From Bacteroidales bacterium (GTDB lineage Bacteria; Bacteroidota; Bacteroidia; Bacteroidales; UBA3824), in assembly GCA_016293845.1 (NCBI GenBank), contig JAEDDH010000003.1, forward strand, positions 124,001 to 188,000: DNA of 64,000 bases, given 5' to 3'. The position numbers and the translations under genes are program-made. Numbering within the stretch: position 1 is the stretch's first letter; the number at the start of each line of letters is the position of its first letter. The notes under the pieces are model-generated. The model worked only from the letters and a program-made list of their open reading frames with translations, was not told the origin of the DNA and did no database searches. Shown here piece after piece: positions 59,946 to 64,000 of this stretch.

Positions 59946-60379
59946 TGGAAACAATTGTAATTGAGGATATTAGCAAAATAGACCAAGCGGCACAAAAATT
60001 TAGCGAACTGCTTCAAAACCGTTACCCAGACCGCCACTGCATAGTTTTTTACGGCGGAATGGGAACCGGCAAAACCACTTTTATAAAAGCATTCTGCCGC
60101 AGTCTCGGCGTTGAGGACAATGTATCGAGTCCTACGTTTGCTATTGTTAATGAATATCTTACAGCAAAAGGCACACGTCTGTTTCACTTCGACCTCTACC
60201 GCATCAAAGACCTTGAAGAAGCAATGTCGGCAGGTGCAGAAGACTATCTCTACGGCGACGGTATCAGCCTGATAGAGTGGCCCGAAGTGATTGAGCCCAT
60301 CCTCCCGCCCGACACCCTCAAAGTTACCATCACCGCCGACAACGACCATCAGCGTACCGTAAATATAGAAACTTTCTAA
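59945..60379 (+). CDS. tsaE: tRNA t6A biosynthesis ATPase TsaE
   Basis: A 144-residue ATPase that helps TsaB/TsaD make N6-threonylcarbamoyladenosine at position 37 of tRNAs that read ANN codons. Walker A is YGGMGTGKTTFI, then SSPTFAIVNEY, LFHFDLYRIKD and GISLIEWPEV. Length is normal. Its ATG overlaps the porX TAA by one base. Confidence 0.95.
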   Translation: METIVIEDISKIDQAAQKFSELLQNRYPDRHCIVFYGGMGTGKTTFIKAFCRSLGVEDNVSSPTFAIVNEYLTAKGTRLFHFDLYRIKDLEEAMSAGAEDYLYGDGISLIEWPEVIEPILPPDTLKVTITADNDHQRTVNIETF

Positions 60380-60400
60380 CAACTTAAAAACACATCAGTT

Positions 60401-61600
60401 ATGACACAGTGCAGCATCGCCGACTACACCTGCATACCGCAAGAAGAACTCCAAGCCGCCACCAAGGGCAAAGAATCGATCTCTATTGGCGTGCCCTGCG
60501 AAGACGAGCACGAAGAAACCCGCACACCGCTCACCCCGATGGCTGTTTCGGCACTTTCTGACGCCGGAATCCACATCAAAATTCAAAAGGGAGCGGGCAA
60601 ATGCGCCAACTACTCCGATATGGAATATTCTGAGGCAGGTGCCGAATTGTGCCAAAACAAAAAAGATGTGTTTGACTGCGACATAGTTATCAAAGTTTCG
60701 GCATTCAGTCTCGACGAAATTGACCTTATGCACCCGCGTCAAACAGTGATTTCGTATCTCGGAATAGCCATTCGCACCAAAGAGTATATCAAAAAACTCT
60801 TATCTAAAAAGGTGATAGCCATAGCGTTAGAATATATCAAGAGCAACAAGGACTTTTTCCCGATAATCTATTCGCACAGCGAAATTGCAGGACGCAGCGC
60901 AGTAATAACGGCTGCCGAATATCTTGGTCGTCAACGTGGCGGCAAAGGTGTGTTGTTAGGTGGAGTAACGGGCATAACTCCCGCATCGGTGGTGATAATT
61001 GGCTCAGGCACAGCAGCTTTGTTTGCCGCACGCACAGCCGACAACTTTGGCGCAGAGGTAAAGGTGTTCGACGATTCGGTCTACAACCTTCTCCGCCTTA
61101 CCCAAAAACTTGGCAAAGAGATATTTACATCAATTCTTCAACCGCAAGTACTCAAAAAAGCCCTTACTTCTGCCGATGCCGTGATAGGCGCTAAGAGCAT
61201 TAAGGCTATGCCCTACCCTGTGGTTACTGAGGATATGATTGCAGGAATGAAAAAAGGCAGCGTGATTGTTGACCTCAACATCGAAACCGGTTCGTGCTTT
61301 GAAACAAGCCGTCCCACCTCGTTTGAAAAACCCACATTCACCAAATGCGGCATAATACACTACTGTTTGCCAAACATAACGGCACTTGTTCCGCGCACAG
61401 CCACCATTGCCATCAGCAACATAATGTACCCGATATTTTTAGAAATCTGCCGCAACGGTGGCGTAAAAGATGAAATCAAGCACAACTACGGCCTCCGCAA
61501 CGGCATCTACACCTATATGGGCATCCTCACCAACGATTATCTTGGCAAAAAATTCAAAATATCGTCGAAGGATATTAATTTGTTTACCGGGGCTATGTAA
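60401..61600 (+). CDS. ald: Alanine dehydrogenase/PNT family protein
   Basis: A 399-residue NAD(P)-binding protein of the alanine dehydrogenase / pyridine nucleotide transhydrogenase family. The N-terminal substrate domain includes IGVPCEDEHEETRTPLTPMA; the Rossmann motif is SVVIIGSGTAALFAARTA, with VKVFDDSVYNLLRL after it and MKKGSVIVDLNIETGS later. It should interconvert L-alanine and pyruvate with NAD. The gene is 21 bases after tsaE in the porX unit, an arrangement found in many Bacteroidota. It converges with the next gene, with no base between the two stop codons. Confidence 0.85.
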   Translation: MTQCSIADYTCIPQEELQAATKGKESISIGVPCEDEHEETRTPLTPMAVSALSDAGIHIKIQKGAGKCANYSDMEYSEAGAELCQNKKDVFDCDIVIKVSAFSLDEIDLMHPRQTVISYLGIAIRTKEYIKKLLSKKVIAIALEYIKSNKDFFPIIYSHSEIAGRSAVITAAEYLGRQRGGKGVLLGGVTGITPASVVIIGSGTAALFAARTADNFGAEVKVFDDSVYNLLRLTQKLGKEIFTSILQPQVLKKALTSADAVIGAKSIKAMPYPVVTEDMIAGMKKGSVIVDLNIETGSCFETSRPTSFEKPTFTKCGIIHYCLPNITALVPRTATIAISNIMYPIFLEICRNGGVKDEIKHNYGLRNGIYTYMGILTNDYLGKKFKISSKDINLFTGAM

Positions 61601-62761
61601 TTAATTTTTTTCCTCCCCGTATTTCTTTACAAACGAGGTAACAATTCTTTCGATAAACATAAAGAGGTATTCAACGCAGTAGCCTGCCAAAAATGCGAGC
61701 AACATTGGCGAGAGGGATGCGATACCGAATTGCTGCGTTTTTTCCAAATCACCCCAAAACAATCCGATCGAAAGTCCTGCAAGCGATGCTAACACAATGC
61801 GCAACAGATACTTAGTATTGGTCACGCGCGAGAATGTAAGGCTACGCACCTCGGAAGTGATTTCGCGCAAAACAAACGAAAGTCCGCCCATAATACCGTA
61901 CAACAGCGGTAAAAGGTAAATACCAATAATCACAAGGTAACTCTGCGCCTGCTGAATAGTGTCGGTATTGGCAGCAACACCCTCCTGAGCAGCATTGAGA
62001 GTAGCCTCGCCGCGTGCTTGTTTCTTTTTAGGCGAAAGGGTAACAAAATTTTGCAAATAATCTACCCAAGGTATAAGGTGTTGAATATTAGATGTTTTTT
62101 CATTATCAAGTTCAATCATCTCGTTTTGCAACTGCTCGTTTTCGAGAGCGAGAGCAGAATCGTCGGCTCCGTTGTTGAGCACAAGCATAAGTTCGTTGAG
62201 ACGGCTCTGTTTTTCAGCGATTTGTTGGTTGCACTCTTGAATATGGTTCATACGTGTGCTGCCGAGGAAGAAATAAATCTGTACCAACAGCAAAATAACC
62301 ATAATAAAGAGCGAGAGAAACGTGTAAACCGTTACCGACCATTGCGATAGCGGCATGTGGTTTTGAATATTGAGCGCACGGCAAATTTTACCGGGATTTT
62401 TGCGCTGCATAGGTTTCGAAGCAATAAGGCTGTCGATAGTTACAGGTGCAATAAGTTTGGTCAACTCGTTGTAAGTGAGGCGCAAATCAACCTCGGCTTC
62501 GGGACTCCATTGCTTGTTTTGCAACAGAAATTTTGAATGAACCACGTTGTTAACGTATTCTTTACTAATGTTGATGCCATGCTCGGTGATGTATGTAAGC
62601 ATAATTTCGGCATTAGTAACCGCCGCCGACACCTGTTCCGACGGTGAGAAATTACCCTCAGCGCGGACCTCAGTAACAGTTTTTTGAGCGGTGTCTACTG
62701 CCTCAAAAACAACTCCTTCGTTGTTTTCCTTTTGGTCTGTTGTAGTTTCTTGATTTTCCAT
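61601..62761 (-). CDS. Conserved membrane protein with coiled coil
   Basis: A 386-residue protein without a signal peptide. A soluble, Glu/Thr/Val-rich N-terminus of about 140 residues precedes one transmembrane helix (YTFLSLFIMVILLLVQIYFF). A coiled-coil segment of about 90 residues follows (QECNQQIAEKQSRLNELM, LALENEQLQNEMIELDNEKT), then three more helices near the C-terminus (YLVIIGIYLLPLLYGIMG; IVLASLAGLSIGLFWG; MLLAFLAGYCVEYLFMF). I do not recognise the family. It sits between ald and the glycosyltransferases, so a role in envelope assembly is only a guess. Confidence 0.75.
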   Translation of the reverse strand: MENQETTTDQKENNEGVVFEAVDTAQKTVTEVRAEGNFSPSEQVSAAVTNAEIMLTYITEHGINISKEYVNNVVHSKFLLQNKQWSPEAEVDLRLTYNELTKLIAPVTIDSLIASKPMQRKNPGKICRALNIQNHMPLSQWSVTVYTFLSLFIMVILLLVQIYFFLGSTRMNHIQECNQQIAEKQSRLNELMLVLNNGADDSALALENEQLQNEMIELDNEKTSNIQHLIPWVDYLQNFVTLSPKKKQARGEATLNAAQEGVAANTDTIQQAQSYLVIIGIYLLPLLYGIMGGLSFVLREITSEVRSLTFSRVTNTKYLLRIVLASLAGLSIGLFWGDLEKTQQFGIASLSPMLLAFLAGYCVEYLFMFIERIVTSFVKKYGEEKN

Positions 62762-62798
62762 TGCAGTTAGTTTTTAGAGCATAAAGATAAAAATTTTT

Positions 62799-63752
62799 TT
62801 AAAGCAACGACAAATAATCGCGGAAAACTTTTTTGTCGTCCTCGGGCTGATGAATCCGTTGCCAATCGGTGCGTGTAACCAATCGGTTAATTTTGTTACT
62901 TATACGCAGCGAAAGATTTGTAAACCAATAGTTTAAACCCGAAATATTGGTACAGTTGGTATCGTGTTCAAGCCGGTGAATCATAGTTTTGGCAATTGAA
63001 ACACACCGTCCTGAAAGTTGATTTTCGTAACGGCTGAGCAATTGTGCCAGACAGCGGAGTTTTTCAATATCTCGACGTTTGTCAGAAAAAGCATTGCCCG
63101 TAATCTGATTGCCGTGAACGCGGTAAATAACACAAGATTTATTATCGTGCTTAATAGTTATATCACTCATTATCAGGCGAAAAAGATAATCAAAATCTTC
63201 CGATGCAAAAATATCCTCGCGCCATTTGCCCACGCTTTTTATCACCGAAGCCTTAAACAAAAAGCACGGCACAGGCACAAAAAAACCTTTAAGCATATCC
63301 TTGTGAGTGCGTTTACGGAAATGGCTGTCACGATATTGGAGCACGGGCTGAGTCTGTTTCCACGAGCCAAAATTATCTTCACGAGCCATCACGTAAGGCG
63401 AATAAACTGCATCGGCATCGGGATTTTTGGCAAAAACTGCAAGAAGACTCTCAAAACGATTTTTAGTCATAATATCGTCTGAATCAAAGAATTGAATATA
63501 GTGACCAGATGCAGCCTCAATGCCGATGTTCCTCGCTGCGCCCGGGTAAAAATTTCCATCATTTTTGATAATGGTAACCTGATCATGAAAAAGTTTCTCT
63601 AAAAGTTCCACAGTATTGTCATCGCTACTGTTGTCAACCACAATAATTTCATATGGTTTAACAGATTGATTAACAATAGAATGAATCGTTTCGGAAATAA
63701 AGTCCGCACGATTGAGGGTTGGTATTATAACTGAAATTTTACAATCTTGCAT
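62799..63752 (-). CDS. Family 2 glycosyltransferase
   Basis: A 317-residue GT-A enzyme that moves a sugar from a nucleotide sugar to an acceptor. The N-terminus ISVIIPTLNRADFISETIHS, IIVVDNSSDDNT, PGAARNIGIEAASG and the metal-binding DSDD in YIQFFDSDDIM are family marks. Then comes ASEDFDYLFRL, the usual acidic active-site motif. The C-terminal part is basic. It probably builds a surface polysaccharide or lipopolysaccharide. It is divergent from the second GT2 gene; a TATATTTG box lies 20 bases upstream. Confidence 0.9.
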   Translation of the reverse strand: MQDCKISVIIPTLNRADFISETIHSIVNQSVKPYEIIVVDNSSDDNTVELLEKLFHDQVTIIKNDGNFYPGAARNIGIEAASGHYIQFFDSDDIMTKNRFESLLAVFAKNPDADAVYSPYVMAREDNFGSWKQTQPVLQYRDSHFRKRTHKDMLKGFFVPVPCFLFKASVIKSVGKWREDIFASEDFDYLFRLIMSDITIKHDNKSCVIYRVHGNQITGNAFSDKRRDIEKLRCLAQLLSRYENQLSGRCVSIAKTMIHRLEHDTNCTNISGLNYWFTNLSLRISNKINRLVTRTDWQRIHQPEDDKKVFRDYLSLL

Positions 63753-63771
63753 ATTTTAATTTAGTTTTCGG

Positions 63772-63779
63772 CAAATATA
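63772..63779 (-). promoter_or_regulatory. -7 box of the minus-strand glycosyltransferase
   Basis: On the minus strand this reads TATATTTG, 19 bases before the start codon, in the 62-bp divergent region. Confidence 0.55.
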
Positions 63780-63814
63780 CATTATTTTAGCGAAATAATT
63801 ACAATACAATCGAA

Positions 63815-64000
63815 GTGAAAAAATTTACATTAGTATCCACCATATTTAACGAGGCCAAAAGGCTTGAACAATCGCTACAAGAGATTGAACGCCAGACTAT
63901 TACTCCCGACGAAATAATAATCACCGACGCGGGCAGCACCGACGGCAGCATCGATATTCTAAACTCTTATGCTGCAAAATCCAAGTTAAATATCCGTGTA
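63815..64000 (+). CDS. Family 2 glycosyltransferase, 3' end outside window
   Basis: The frame from a GTG at 63815 is open for 62 codons to the window end. It reads VKKFTLVSTIFNEAKRLEQS, then IERQTITPDEIIITDAGSTD: the start of a GT-A domain, including the nucleotide-sugar-binding Asp in ITDAGSTDGS. It is divergent from the neighbouring glycosyltransferase, so this is likely the beginning of a polysaccharide gene cluster. No ATG is near, so GTG is the probable start. Confidence 0.8.
   Translation, partial: MKKFTLVSTIFNEAKRLEQSLQEIERQTITPDEIIITDAGSTDGSIDILNSYAAKSKLNIRV

Overview
The window looks like part of a Bacteroidota chromosome, most likely order Bacteroidales. Evidence: three sets of type IX secretion (T9SS) genes (gldK-gldL-gldM-gldN with porP, a PorW/SprE-like TPR lipoprotein, and porX with its receiver and PglZ domains); a TonB-dependent receptor of the carboxypeptidase-regulatory type; a DUF4249 lipoprotein; glutamine synthetase type III; an RprX/RprY-like two-component pair; and many promoters with the Bacteroidota -7 box TAnnTTTG. 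DNA is moderately AT-rich, with AT-rich intergenic spacers. No rRNA, tRNA or CRISPR array was recognised.

Layout. 1-2.1 kb: 3' part of a TonB-dependent receptor. 2.2-8.4 kb (minus): T9SS core, read porP-gldK, then (after an intrinsic terminator) gldL-gldM-gldN. 8.5-17.8 kb: core genes topA, PBP1A plus a DUF4249 lipoprotein (plus strand), and the purM-prfA-pyrF group (minus). 17.8-36.5 kb: a patchwork accessory region, with a few ordinary genes (ABC-F, folK, SDR/bile-acid symporter-like pair) among an orphan HipA N-domain, an Hsp70 C-terminal fragment, several AAA ATPase/PD-(D/E)XK genes, a RING/TerD-like protein, an HTH-zinc-ribbon regulator, and decayed remnants of HXXEE, Fic, DcuB-like, CHAT and unknown genes. 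36.5-41.3 kb (minus): AtpI-like/AtpZ/bactofilin, then DUF177-rpmF-fabH-accB-accC. 41.4-50.4 kb (minus): an output-less sensor, two unknown small genes, glnN, DUF2851, a cyclase-HD fusion and a SPOR lipoprotein. 50.5-56.4 kb (minus): rprX-rprY-porW-beta-propeller lipoprotein as a tight operon. 57.1-61.6 kb (plus): a broken AAA ATPase, then TetR-porX-tsaE-ald. 61.6-64 kb: a membrane protein and two divergent family 2 glycosyltransferases, the second cut by the window end.

How they work together. The gldKLMN/porP products form the T9SS periplasmic ring, motor and outer-membrane anchor; PorW is a lipoprotein accessory and PorX a regulator of the same system, so about a tenth of the window serves T9SS. 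The fabH-accB-accC set starts fatty-acid synthesis; purM-prfA-pyrF, folK, glnN and ald are housekeeping metabolism.

Most unusual feature: three ATPase genes of the ATPase_2/DUF234 or AAA_14/DUF4143 type (all with a C-terminal D...ExK nuclease-like motif) each have their own, mutually different, repeated or palindromic DNA element directly upstream (23.25-23.42, 30.66-30.74 and 35.89-35.99 kb). In the first case a related element also lies downstream, so the gene is bracketed. A second notable feature is a roughly 190-nt leader with two terminator-like hairpins between a TATATTTG promoter and the RING/TerD-like gene at 20.95 kb.
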